Shown here one piece after another: positions 19,763 to 28,767 of a stretch of 64,000 bases of DNA. The first letter of the stretch is position 1; each line of letters begins with the position of its first letter. The DNA is from Roseateles hydrophilus (GTDB lineage Bacteria > Pseudomonadota > Gammaproteobacteria > Burkholderiales > Burkholderiaceae_C). Where the stretch lies: the NCBI RefSeq assembly GCF_026712245.1, contig NZ_JAPPUY010000001.1, forward strand, positions 186,001 through 250,000, in the 5' to 3' direction. Under the pieces are notes generated by a model that was not told the origin of the DNA, searched no databases, and saw nothing but the letters and a program-made list of their open reading frames with translations. A program made the translations under genes and the position numbers.

Positions 19763-21264
19763 GCAGCAAAGGCAACCTCACGCAACGAACGCTCCATGCC
19801 GCCAAATGGGGTTACCTGGGCGCCGCAGGCAAGCTGCTGATCCAGCTCGGGTCGCAGATCCTGCTGGCCCGGATCCTCGGGCCGGCCGAGTACGGCATGT
19901 TCGCCGTCGGCGCGATCGTTGTGGGGGTTGCCAACTACTTTGCTGACGCGTCCATTGGCTCCGCCCTGGTCCAGCGCAAGCAGATCAGTGACGACATCGT
20001 CCGCTTCATCGCCACCTGGCAACTCGCCGCGGGCCTGGTGGTCACTGCCGTACTGCTGCTGTTTGCGCCGCACATTGCGGGCTTCCTGACGCACCCGGAG
20101 GCCACGCCGTTGCTACGTGCCTTGTCGTTCGTCTGCCTCATCTCGGCGCTCACCTCTGCGCCGGCCAACCTGCTGCGGCGCGAACTCAACTTCAAGGCCC
20201 TGCAATTGGGGCAGCTGGCTGGTTTTGCGGTGGGCTATCTGCTGGTTGGCATTCCCATGGCGCTGGCAGGTGCCGGCGTGTGGAGCCTGGTAGCAGCCTG
20301 GTTGGTGCAGGCCAGTTGCACCCTGGTGTTGGTGTGGAAGGCGGCACGGCCCCCCATCGGGCTTCGCTTCCGTGCTGATGACGGCGTGGACACCCTCAAG
20401 TTCGGCGGCCACGCCTTGCTCAGCAATCTCGCCACGTGGTCGGGCAGCAACCTGGACCGCATCATCGTCAGCCGCGCCTTTCCGGCGCACGAGCTGGGCG
20501 TGTACCACGTTGTTAACAACCTGGTTTCGACGGCGATCACCCAGATCCTGTCGACGTTGCAAGCGGTCACCTTTTCCAGTACCTCGCAGGTCAGTGCTGA
20601 TGCGCAGCGCATCAGGGCCAGCTTCTTGACGGCCGCCGAGGCTGCCCCTGTCGTTGTGCTGCCTATCTTTGCCACTCTGGCTGTGACCGCCAAGATCGTG
20701 CTGATCGGCCTCTACGGTACGAAGTGGCAAGAAGGCGTTGAACTGCTCCAGCCTGTAGCGCTGACCGCAGCCATGTACGGCCTGTCCGGCACCATCACGC
20801 CACTGCTGTGGGCCTCCAATCACATCCGCCACGAAAGCCGTGTGCAGATCATCAGCAGCGTGCTGATCGGTGTTGCGTGTTACGCCGCTGCGCTCCAAGG
20901 CAGCATCGTCACCGTGGCCTGGGCCTTGTTTGGCGTGGCCTCAATGCGCTACGCCTACCTCCTGCGTTTTGCAGCCCGGTCCTACGGCGTGCCGCTGAAG
21001 CAACTGGGCCGACACCTGATGGCCGGTCTGCTGACCACCGCGCTTTGTTGTGTGGGTGCTTGGGGCATCAGCACCCTGCTGGAACCGGTGCTGCTGGCCG
21101 CTCCCGTGCTCACGTTGTTGGCCACCATCCTGACTTGCGGCCTGGTATTGGCCTTGTCCGTTGCGTGCGCGGTGCGTTTCGCCGCGTCTGACGCCTTCCG
21201 GGCACTGGTCAAGGGCTTCATTGCCAAACGGCGCAAGACTGCCGCTCCTGACAACTCGGCGTGA
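19759..21264 (+). CDS. Polysaccharide flippase (Wzx / MOP superfamily)
   Basis: 501 residues, hydrophobic along most of its length with about 12-14 predicted transmembrane helices, of the WzxC-like oligosaccharide exporter type. The N-terminal [20 protein letters not shown] and [15 protein letters not shown] segments are typical. It should flip the undecaprenyl-linked repeat unit to the periplasm. The GTG start overlaps fcl by 4 bp, and its own stop overlaps the next small gene, so translation looks coupled. Confidence 0.88.
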   Translation: MSSKGNLTQRTLHAAKWGYLGAAGKLLIQLGSQILLARILGPAEYGMFAVGAIVVGVANYFADASIGSALVQRKQISDDIVRFIATWQLAAGLVVTAVLLLFAPHIAGFLTHPEATPLLRALSFVCLISALTSAPANLLRRELNFKALQLGQLAGFAVGYLLVGIPMALAGAGVWSLVAAWLVQASCTLVLVWKAARPPIGLRFRADDGVDTLKFGGHALLSNLATWSGSNLDRIIVSRAFPAHELGVYHVVNNLVSTAITQILSTLQAVTFSSTSQVSADAQRIRASFLTAAEAAPVVVLPIFATLAVTAKIVLIGLYGTKWQEGVELLQPVALTAAMYGLSGTITPLLWASNHIRHESRVQIISSVLIGVACYAAALQGSIVTVAWALFGVASMRYAYLLRFAARSYGVPLKQLGRHLMAGLLTTALCCVGAWGISTLLEPVLLAAPVLTLLATILTCGLVLALSVACAVRFAASDAFRALVKGFIAKRRKTAAPDNSA

Positions 21265-21527
21265 ACACCATGTTTGAGCAACTCCACAGGATCTGGGCCA
21301 GCTTGACGTGGCTTGGCGTCGAGTATCGGCTGGGGGATGCCCCTGCCGCCATGGTTATACGGAGCGCATGGGGTTCAATTTCTCATCCGCAGTTGCAGTT
21401 CTTGATTCCCTTGATTGCATCACTGTTTGTAATTGTGATGAAAAAGGTTTTCTCTGGTGAAAATATGCGCCGTGGTAATGCGCGAAAAATCCAGCGGGAA
21501 CCTTTCCCCGAGGGTCGCCAAAAATGA
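21261..21527 (+). CDS. Small putative membrane protein between flippase and polymerase
   Basis: 88 residues from a GTG overlapping the flippase stop (GTGA); an ATG three codons later is an alternative. The stop overlaps the next ATG (ATGA). It has one clear transmembrane segment (about residues 44-60, FLIPLIASLFVIVMKKVF) and a basic C-terminal tail. I recognise no family. Base composition falls sharply in its second half, as in the following gene. The double overlap argues that it is really translated. A small partner of Wzx or Wzy is possible but unproven. Confidence 0.55.
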   Translation: MNTMFEQLHRIWASLTWLGVEYRLGDAPAAMVIRSAWGSISHPQLQFLIPLIASLFVIVMKKVFSGENMRRGNARKIQREPFPEGRQK

Positions 21528-22897
21528 TCACAATCATCTTGATTGGTGTGGTCTACCTTGCGCTGATGATGGGCGCCGTGGCGCTTATCTTTGGTGGTCT
21601 TCAAATTCACCGAATCGGGCGAGAAAAAAGTCAACGTGTCTGGGTTGCCTTGCTGGTGTTGGTATATCTGGTCCCGGCTCTGAGTATTTTGGTGTCTGGT
21701 AGAAACTTGCGCGCTGCCGTTTTGCTGGAGGATCTGGCTGTATCAGCGGGGGTTGTTTCAGGCCTGGTCGCCAAGGCGGGATACTACGGTCTGCTGGTGC
21801 TATGCGTGGTGCTGATATTGAGCCGGATCCTTGATGGAAAACGCTGGGCGGCAGTCCCTCGTCATGCCCAGTGGTTGATGGTGACTATGTTTGCCTATGT
21901 GGCTGGGGCCACACTGCTGTCCGGCACGTTTGGCACGCGTCCCACCTTCACGCCATCGTATGTTGGGGCTCCAATCCTGTTCTCTGCTGCACTGTTGCTC
22001 GCGCTGGACCCGACTGTTGACGCGCTCAAGTGCTTGCGCAACGTTCTGCTGGTACTGGTTGCCGCAAGTTTGGCGACAGCAGTTGTGCTACCTACTCTCG
22101 TGCTTGAGACCTATGCCGTCGGCTTGATTCCCGGCTTTCCCTTGCGGTTCTGGGGCCTGACTCCCCACGCAAACACAATGGGGCCGCTGGCTGCGTTTGC
22201 TCTGCTGTTATTCATCAGCATACCCCTATCTGCTCGCTGGAAGCAGGCGGCTGCATTGGCCATCTGCTTCGCGGCGCTAATTTTGGCGCAATCAAAAACC
22301 ACCTGGGTTGCCGCGTTTGTTGCACTGGTTGTATATTTTTCCGCCCGAAATTTAGAGACTCCACAGGATGGCTTGTTGAGGTGGGCGAAGGTGGCGCTTG
22401 CGAGTGCTGCATTTTGTTTGGCCGCAATTGTGGTCGCTGGTGGAGGGCTTGAGATGTTGGCAAGCAATGCGCAGGGGCGAGCATTCGGTGGCGGAGAATT
22501 CTCAGGGCGATCAAATATCTGGGATGTTGCCATTGGCGAGTGGAAAAGGAATCCACTTTTTGGTTATGGCCCATCGATTTGGTCGCCTGAGTATCGGGCG
22601 CGAATTGGCATGAACTTCGCATTTCATGCGCACAATCAGTTTTACCAAACACTCTCTGAAGCAGGTGTCGTTGGTGTTGCCTTGCTTGCGACGTACTTGT
22701 TGACGATTCTCCTGACGGTTTGCCGCAGCACTCCGCTGCGCCCATTAGCTTTGGCAGCGCTTTGTTTTGTGCTGATCCGGTCGTTTTCAGAGCCCACCTT
22801 TCGTGTCACTTCCGCCTTGACGGGAGATGCAATGGTTCATTTCGCATTGCTGTGCGTTGTGGCGGCCGTGGCTCGCTACAAGCCTGCTCGTGAGTAG
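21524..22897 (+). CDS. O-antigen ligase / polymerase-like membrane protein (Wzy type)
   Basis: 457 residues with 10-12 predicted transmembrane helices. A large periplasmic loop before the last helices carries FSGRSNIWDVAIGEWKRNPL and GYGPSIW, then HAHNQFYQTLSEAGVVG. This is the Wzy_C / O-antigen ligase signature, with the conserved HNxxxQ-like His. It would polymerise repeat units in the periplasm. The gene is visibly richer in A/T than its neighbours, as is usual for wzy genes, which are often exchanged horizontally. Confidence 0.85.
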   Translation: MITIILIGVVYLALMMGAVALIFGGLQIHRIGREKSQRVWVALLVLVYLVPALSILVSGRNLRAAVLLEDLAVSAGVVSGLVAKAGYYGLLVLCVVLILSRILDGKRWAAVPRHAQWLMVTMFAYVAGATLLSGTFGTRPTFTPSYVGAPILFSAALLLALDPTVDALKCLRNVLLVLVAASLATAVVLPTLVLETYAVGLIPGFPLRFWGLTPHANTMGPLAAFALLLFISIPLSARWKQAAALAICFAALILAQSKTTWVAAFVALVVYFSARNLETPQDGLLRWAKVALASAAFCLAAIVVAGGGLEMLASNAQGRAFGGGEFSGRSNIWDVAIGEWKRNPLFGYGPSIWSPEYRARIGMNFAFHAHNQFYQTLSEAGVVGVALLATYLLTILLTVCRSTPLRPLALAALCFVLIRSFSEPTFRVTSALTGDAMVHFALLCVVAAVARYKPARE

Positions 22898-22988
22898 ACG
22901 GGAAGTGCCCAAAGTGCCGCATGGCCCCTTCTTTCACGCGTACCTGAATCCTTGGATCGGCGAACCGTCGATTGACCGAGGTGCGTGC

Positions 22989-24917
22989 ATGCGCTCTACG
23001 CACACTTCATTTGCAGCGACGGCCAGTGCAGTGGTTGTCCTCGCTGCCCTCGTTGCGTGCAACCGTGCTCAGGCAACAGGTGAGGTTCCTAAGACCCTCG
23101 CAGACGTCGGTAGGGCGAGTTCGGAGCGGGCGCAACGCTTGTCCAGCCCAACGAAGGACTGGCTTCGCCGTCGCGCTCAAATCACCAGCGACTGGATGGC
23201 CCGCCAGGTGGACCGTCCCAGCTGGGTGGTCGGCTGGTTGCATGACTATGTCAACGCCGATGGTTCGCCGCGCGTCTGGCGGCCCGACAACAGGCCCAGT
23301 GATGCCGATACCTCCGAAGCAGGGCGAAAGGTTCGCGAGGGCTGGACCTTCGCCTTCCGGTCGCGGCACATCGAGGCAGTGCGTGACGCGGCCTGGCTTT
23401 ACCGCGCGATGGGTGAAGAGCACTACGCCCGCTGGGCCATCAGCCAGCTCACCTTCTACGCGACGCACTATGCGCAGTGGCCGCTGCAGCGGCGGCTGGG
23501 GCTGTCTCGGCTGATGGGGCAGAACCTGGATGAAGCCACGGTGATCATCCAACTCGCCCAGGCGGCGCGTGCAGTTCGTCCGTTGGTGTCGGCTCAGGAG
23601 TGGGCGCTTTGGCGCGACAGCCTGTTCGTCCCGGTGGCCGATACGTTGCGCAGCAGCGTGACTGGGCTGAGCAACATTTCCGTGTGGCAACGGTCAGCGT
23701 TGGGTGTGGTGGCGCTGCTGCTGGATGACACCGGCATGTGGCGAGATGCCGTTGACGGCCCGACGGGGTTCAAGGCACTGATTGAGCAGGGTTTGACGCG
23801 CGACGGCATCTGGTACGAGGGCTCGTTTGGTTATAACGCCTATTTGGTTCGTGCCGCACTGCCCGTGCTGCAGGCGGCGGCTGAGGCTGGTCGCGGTGCA
23901 GAGTTGGCCGCAGCGGCCCAGCGGCTGCGCCTGGCGCTGACGGTGCCGCTGGCGCTGCGCTTTGACGACAACAGCCTGCCCAACCCGGGAGACAGCACCA
24001 GCCGCATCAGGGTGCCTGACCTGCCGTTGCTGGCTGAGGCGCGCACGGTGCTACCCACGCCGTGGAGCGAGGCTGCTGCCCTGCGCCACCCCGGGTGGGC
24101 AGATGTGTGGTCGCCCCCCTCGGCAAACGACGGCACACTGCCTCCGCTGCCAGCCGTGCAAAGCATGGCATTGCCCGATATGAGCATGGCCGTGCTCAAG
24201 GGCAGCCCGCCCGGCTGGCAGGTGTTCGCCCACTGGGGCCAGCGCACACAGCACCACGCGCAGCGTGAGGCCTTGAACCTGGAGATGTATTGGCGTGGTC
24301 AGCCGGTGTCGCGCGACCCAGGCACTGTGTACTACGGATCACCCTTGCACAACGGCTACTTCACGCAGCCGGCAGCCCACAACGTGCCCTTCGTGAATGA
24401 CAAGGGCCAGCAAGGCTGGGCGCCCGGAGAACTGCTGGACTTCGATGCCGCGACTTCGAGCCTGTCCGTACTGCAGCCCCGCTACAACGCCGATGCGGGC
24501 GTGGACCGGGTCACGTCACTGAGCGATGGCCGCTTGCGCGACAGTGTGAAGTTCCGAGTTCGTACGGGTGTCCGACCACCCAGTTCGATGGGCCTGGCCT
24601 GGCATTTCGATTGCCGAATGACGATCGACGACGGCTTGGCACCGCGACCGACCGGCACGCTTCCGCCAGGCGAGGGGTTCCAGCACTGGACGGACGTTCG
24701 TGCCTTTGCGGCCAACGCGTCTTTGACCATGACGCTGCATTGCCCTGGCGGAGCGCTGCGCCTGCGGGTTGCTGCGCCCGGTCCCCTTGAAGTGTTCAAG
24801 GCCCGAGCGCCAAGCTTGCCGGCCGGTACGTTTCGGGATGCCGTCTACCTGCGTGCTCCTTTTGCCACCAGCGGATTTGAGAGTGTGTTTGCGCCCCTTG
24901 TGGAGGCCGCTCCCTGA
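22989..24917 (+). CDS. Heparinase II/III-like polysaccharide lyase, putative lipoprotein
   Basis: 642 residues from ATG 22989. The signal ends in LAALVACN, a good lipobox (Cys24), so it is probably a periplasmic or surface lipoprotein; an upstream in-frame extension has no signal and is rejected. An alpha/alpha-toroid region (EGWTFAFRSRHIEAVRDAAW, DGIWYEGSFGYNAYL) precedes a beta-sandwich with HHAQREALNLEMYWRG and SRDPGTVYYGSP...AAHNVPF, the heparinase II/III arrangement. These enzymes beta-eliminate uronic-acid polysaccharides, which fits the UDP-uronate genes at 38-41 kb. It may trim or recycle the EPS. Confidence 0.78.
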   Translation: MRSTHTSFAATASAVVVLAALVACNRAQATGEVPKTLADVGRASSERAQRLSSPTKDWLRRRAQITSDWMARQVDRPSWVVGWLHDYVNADGSPRVWRPDNRPSDADTSEAGRKVREGWTFAFRSRHIEAVRDAAWLYRAMGEEHYARWAISQLTFYATHYAQWPLQRRLGLSRLMGQNLDEATVIIQLAQAARAVRPLVSAQEWALWRDSLFVPVADTLRSSVTGLSNISVWQRSALGVVALLLDDTGMWRDAVDGPTGFKALIEQGLTRDGIWYEGSFGYNAYLVRAALPVLQAAAEAGRGAELAAAAQRLRLALTVPLALRFDDNSLPNPGDSTSRIRVPDLPLLAEARTVLPTPWSEAAALRHPGWADVWSPPSANDGTLPPLPAVQSMALPDMSMAVLKGSPPGWQVFAHWGQRTQHHAQREALNLEMYWRGQPVSRDPGTVYYGSPLHNGYFTQPAAHNVPFVNDKGQQGWAPGELLDFDAATSSLSVLQPRYNADAGVDRVTSLSDGRLRDSVKFRVRTGVRPPSSMGLAWHFDCRMTIDDGLAPRPTGTLPPGEGFQHWTDVRAFAANASLTMTLHCPGGALRLRVAAPGPLEVFKARAPSLPAGTFRDAVYLRAPFATSGFESVFAPLVEAAP

Positions 24918-24989
24918 TACAGGCCTGATTGCCGCAGGGTTGGCCCACATCTCGCTTCAGGCTCTTCCGTCCGTTCACCCGCTTCAGCC

Positions 24990-25739
24990 ATGCTCAAATT
25001 TTCCATCGTCACCTGCACCTGGAACAGCGCAGACCTTCTCTGGCAGACCTTGAAGTCGGTCAAGGCGCAGACCTACACCCATTACGAAATGGTGTTTGTC
25101 GATGGCGGGTCGACCGACAAGACCTTGCAAATGATTGCGGACTTCCCCGGCGAGAAGGTCTTGCTGGAGAACGTGAAGGGTGGCATCGCGGCCGCCATGA
25201 ATGCAGGCACGAAGGCAGCCACCGGCGACGTGGTCATGCATCTGCATTCCGACGACTACCTGCTGCACGACCAAGTGCTGGCGCGTGTGGCGGCCTACTT
25301 CGAACAGCATCAGTGTGAATGGCTGTTCGGGCGCATCCTGAATGACCGAGACGGTGGTCTGTTTCCGGAGACCTACATTCCTCCCGCCTACAGCTACCGG
25401 GCCCTGTTGCGATCCAACATCGTCCCCCACGCAGCCACTTTCGTGAAACGCAGCCTCTACGAGAAGGCAGGCGGTTTCAGCCCGGAATTGAAGTTGGCGA
25501 TGGACTACGAGATGTGGTTGCGCATCGGTCGCCTGGCCACGCCTCACCAGTTGCGGGAAGCGCTCTCCGTTTTCAGGCGCCACGAGGGCAGCGCCACCCA
25601 GAAGAACCGGTTGGCCTCTTTCGAGGAAGACCACCGGGTGCGGATGAAGTACGCAGATACCGGTCTCGTGGATCGTGCAGCCCACCAGCTGCGCTACCTG
25701 GTGCGCAAGAACCGGTTGATGAAACAGTTGCGGGGTTGA
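24990..25739 (+). CDS. Glycosyltransferase family 2
   Basis: 249 residues of the GT-A fold. The nucleotide-binding FSIVTCTWNSADLL and VDGGSTDKTLQMI are at the N-terminus. The metal-binding DxD-type HSDDYLLH is near residue 88, and LAMDYEMWLRIG is an acceptor-side motif. It is a soluble inverting transferase adding one sugar to the lipid-linked repeat unit; donor and acceptor cannot be assigned. The stop shares one base with the next start (TGATG). Confidence 0.88.
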   Translation: MLKFSIVTCTWNSADLLWQTLKSVKAQTYTHYEMVFVDGGSTDKTLQMIADFPGEKVLLENVKGGIAAAMNAGTKAATGDVVMHLHSDDYLLHDQVLARVAAYFEQHQCEWLFGRILNDRDGGLFPETYIPPAYSYRALLRSNIVPHAATFVKRSLYEKAGGFSPELKLAMDYEMWLRIGRLATPHQLREALSVFRRHEGSATQKNRLASFEEDHRVRMKYADTGLVDRAAHQLRYLVRKNRLMKQLRG

Positions 25740-26851
25740 TGGCCGTGACCGCATCTGTCTTGGTGATCTCTCACGGTTTTCAGCCCAACTACGAGAAAGC
25801 CTTCGCCAATGGGCTGGCCGCGCACGATGTGCGACCGACGTTGATTGCGTCGGATCGGACGCTGGTGAAAGAGCTCTCGCCAGCGGTGGAGGTGCTGAAC
25901 ATTCGGGGCAGCCAGGACCCAAGGCGTTCGCGCCTGCAAAAGGCCACCAACCTGCTCCGCTACGGTGCGCGGCTGCTGGCATTGGTGGCAAGCCGTCGCC
26001 ACGATGTCGTCCACCTCACCGGTACGTTCCTGACGAGCAGCGTGTTGGCCGGGCTGCTGGAGTGGTGTCTCTACTGGGCGCTGGCGCGTCGCTTTGTGAT
26101 GACCGTTCACAACATACTGCCCCATGGCCGGCATGGCAAAGGGTTGCGGCTGCTGTACCGGTTGGTGTATCGGTTGCCCCAAGTCCTCGTGGTGCATACG
26201 CACAAGATGCGGTCTGACTTGGAGCACCAGTTCGGCATCGCACCTGGGCGCATCGTGGTGATGGCGCACGGTGTGGATGAGGTGCCTACTGATTGGGCTG
26301 CGCCTTTGCCCGCAGACCACCTGCGGGTTTTGATTTTTGGCGGTCTCAATCACTACAAGGGGGTTGATCAGTTTCTCCGGGCCGCGTCGCTGGTGGCGCG
26401 GCCGATGGTGATCACCATCGCTGGGGAGGCACGTGACGCCAGCCACGCCGAACTGGTGTCGACGCTCATCAGCACCGTGCCAGAGCGCCATCGCGTGGAC
26501 TGGCGGCGCGGGTTCATTGCAGAAGACAAGGTTCAACAACTCTTCGAGGCGAACGACGTGGTGGTGCTCCCTTATCGGCACATTGACCAGAGTGGCGTTC
26601 TGTTCACCGCCTTCCGGTTTGGCGCACCGCTGATCGTGACGGACGTTGGCTCATTCAGGGAGAGCCTGCCGAGTTTTGCCGGCGTGGTGGCTCGTTCGGC
26701 CGACCCTGCCGACCTGGCCGACGGCGTGAACGACTTCATCGGACGCCAGCCGGCCTTTGACCGGCGCCGCATACGTGCCCACGCGCAGTCGCTCTGCTGG
26801 CCGAACACCGTTACCCCCTTGCTGGCCGTCTACGCAGGCACCGGCGCATGA
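25739..26851 (+). CDS. Glycosyltransferase family 4
   Basis: 370 residues from the ATG overlapping the GT2 stop. GT-B fold: the N-terminal half has HDVVHLTGTFL and MTVHNILPHG; the C-terminal nucleotide-binding half has LRVLIFGGLNHYKGVDQFL and the acidic region FEANDVVVLPYRHIDQSGVL. Likely a retaining transferase of the EPS assembly line; sugar specificity is unknown. Confidence 0.87.
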   Translation: MAVTASVLVISHGFQPNYEKAFANGLAAHDVRPTLIASDRTLVKELSPAVEVLNIRGSQDPRRSRLQKATNLLRYGARLLALVASRRHDVVHLTGTFLTSSVLAGLLEWCLYWALARRFVMTVHNILPHGRHGKGLRLLYRLVYRLPQVLVVHTHKMRSDLEHQFGIAPGRIVVMAHGVDEVPTDWAAPLPADHLRVLIFGGLNHYKGVDQFLRAASLVARPMVITIAGEARDASHAELVSTLISTVPERHRVDWRRGFIAEDKVQQLFEANDVVVLPYRHIDQSGVLFTAFRFGAPLIVTDVGSFRESLPSFAGVVARSADPADLADGVNDFIGRQPAFDRRRIRAHAQSLCWPNTVTPLLAVYAGTGA

Positions 26852-26918
26852 AGCCGGATGCAACGTTGCCAGCCTTTCAACATTGGCCTGATCGCGCACG
26901 CCCATCTCATCACCGGTT

Positions 26919-28142
26919 ATGAAAATTCTCGTGTCTGCCTTCGCCTTTGCACCCAACCAGGGCAGTGAGCCCGGCGTGGGGTGGCGCTGGGCTGTGGAGT
27001 TGGCAAAGCAGCACCAGGTGGTGGTGGTCACCGATGTGACGAGGCAGCACCTGGTCGAGGCAGCCGGTGTGGAGTTGCCCCCCAATCTGCAAGTGGTCTA
27101 CTTCCGGCCAAAGTGGCTTGCGAATGTCCCGCTGAATTCGCGCACTGCGCAGCTGCTCTACACGCTGTGGCAGTTTGGACTGCTCGGTTTTGCGAAACGC
27201 CTTCACGCCCACCATCACTTCGATCTGGCCATGCATGTCACGTACAGCGTGTTTCGGCACCCGTCGTTTCTGGGTTACCTGGGCATTCCGTTCATCTTCG
27301 GCCCAGTGGGTGGAGGCGAGGACGCCCCCTGGAGATTGAAGCGGTCAATCAAGGGGCGAGAAAAGCTGAAGGAGATGCTGCGCACCATGATCAACGCGGT
27401 CGCAAGCATCGACCCCATGCTCTGGGTCGCCTACGCCAAGGCCACGCTCATCCTCGTGTCAACACAGGACACCAAGACAGCTCTGCCATTTCCGTTTCGG
27501 CAGCGAGCAATCGTCTATCCCAACCTCGGCATGGACGCGCCGCTGTCAAACGAGGTCAGGCGCCGCGAGACGAATGAGCCTTTGCGGGTGCTTTTCGTTG
27601 GCCGTCTGCTGGGCTGGAAAGGCGCGCACCTGGCCATCAGGGCTTTCGCCCGCGCGCGCGAAGAGGGGCTGGACGTTGAGTTCACCCTGGTAGGCCGTGG
27701 CCCGTTCGGCGCCACGCTTCATCTACTTGCTAACCAACTCGGTGTCGAAAAACAAGTCCATTGGATTGAAGACGTTCCACACAAGGACATGTCCACCTTG
27801 ATGCAACAGCACCACTGCTTTTTGTTCCCGAGCTTGCACGACTCGGGAGGGACCGTCGTGCTCGAAGCGCAAGCCAACGGACTACCAGTCGTTTGTCTGG
27901 ACTTGGGTGGTCCAGCCGCGCTCGTCACATCTGCCTCTGCCCTGGTTATCAAGACCGATGAGCTTACCGAAACGGAGGTCGTGGAGGCTCTCCGCGACGC
28001 ACTTGTCACGCTTTGCAATGACGAACCTCGTCGCAGAGCTATGGGCATGTCCGCAGTACTGCACATCAAGCAAAACATGAGTTGGGAAAGCAGAGTGGCA
28101 GGGGCGCTCGGCTTTCTGAAGGAGTCGGCATATGTCCGTTAA
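26919..28142 (+). CDS. Glycosyltransferase family 4
   Basis: 407 residues, GT-B fold, starting with KILVSAFAFAPNQGSEPGVG, typical of family-4 transferases. The C-terminal donor site shows RVLFVGRLLGWKGAHLAIRA and HCFLFPSLHDSGGTVVLEA, which carries the conserved E-x7-E-like acidic pair. The 3' end overlaps the acyltransferase by 11 bp. Its specificity is not inferable from sequence. Confidence 0.9.
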   Translation: MKILVSAFAFAPNQGSEPGVGWRWAVELAKQHQVVVVTDVTRQHLVEAAGVELPPNLQVVYFRPKWLANVPLNSRTAQLLYTLWQFGLLGFAKRLHAHHHFDLAMHVTYSVFRHPSFLGYLGIPFIFGPVGGGEDAPWRLKRSIKGREKLKEMLRTMINAVASIDPMLWVAYAKATLILVSTQDTKTALPFPFRQRAIVYPNLGMDAPLSNEVRRRETNEPLRVLFVGRLLGWKGAHLAIRAFARAREEGLDVEFTLVGRGPFGATLHLLANQLGVEKQVHWIEDVPHKDMSTLMQQHHCFLFPSLHDSGGTVVLEAQANGLPVVCLDLGGPAALVTSASALVIKTDELTETEVVEALRDALVTLCNDEPRRRAMGMSAVLHIKQNMSWESRVAGALGFLKESAYVR

Positions 28143-28767
28143 GGCATCCCTGTTAGCCTGGGGGCGGCGCATGCAAACCCGGCTCATCCTGCGTCGAGCC
28201 GGTCGAAACCTGAGCTGTGGGATCGACCCCCACGTGGGCGCCCGCACACGTCTTTGGGCCCCTTCACACCTAGTGATTGGCGACCACGTCTACATCGGCA
28301 AAGACGTCCACATTGAGGCGAACTGCCGGATTGGCAACTTCTGCCTGATAGCCAACCGGGTCGCCATCGTTGGGCGGCACGACCATGACTTCTCCGCCGT
28401 GGGCTTCCCGGTGCGTTATGCCCCATGGGTGGCGAGTGAACGTTTTCCGAGCCCGCACAAGGAAGAGGAGGCCTGCATCGAAGACGACGTGTGGCTGGGC
28501 TACGGTTCTATCGTCTTGACGGGTGTCACGATCAGTCGGGGCTCCATCGTGGCGGCGGGCAGCGTGGTGACGAAGTCGGTTCCGCCTTACTCCATCGTCG
28601 GCGGCGTGCCGGCAAAAGTGATTGGCCAGCGTTTTGCTTCTGCCCAAGTCATAGAAGAACACGAGTCTGCCGTTCGTAGGGGGCGTTTCTCCTTGTCGGA
28701 AGAAGGCTATGACAAATGCGTCATCAGTCCCGCTCTAGAAGGCACAAGATCCAAGGAAAACAAGTGA
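28132..28767 (+). CDS. Left-handed beta-helix (hexapeptide) O-acyltransferase
   Basis: 211 residues with imperfect hexapeptide repeats (LVIGDHVYIGKDVHIEANCRIG, shown in part) and the terminal coil VVTKSVPPYSIVGGVPAKVIG typical of WcaF/CysE-like acetyltransferases. A histidine in GRHDHDF is a candidate catalytic base. It probably O-acetylates a sugar of the repeat unit. The gene overlaps both neighbours (11 bp and 4 bp), so it belongs to the glycosyltransferase operon. Confidence 0.85.
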   Translation: MSVKASLLAWGRRMQTRLILRRAGRNLSCGIDPHVGARTRLWAPSHLVIGDHVYIGKDVHIEANCRIGNFCLIANRVAIVGRHDHDFSAVGFPVRYAPWVASERFPSPHKEEEACIEDDVWLGYGSIVLTGVTISRGSIVAAGSVVTKSVPPYSIVGGVPAKVIGQRFASAQVIEEHESAVRRGRFSLSEEGYDKCVISPALEGTRSKENK

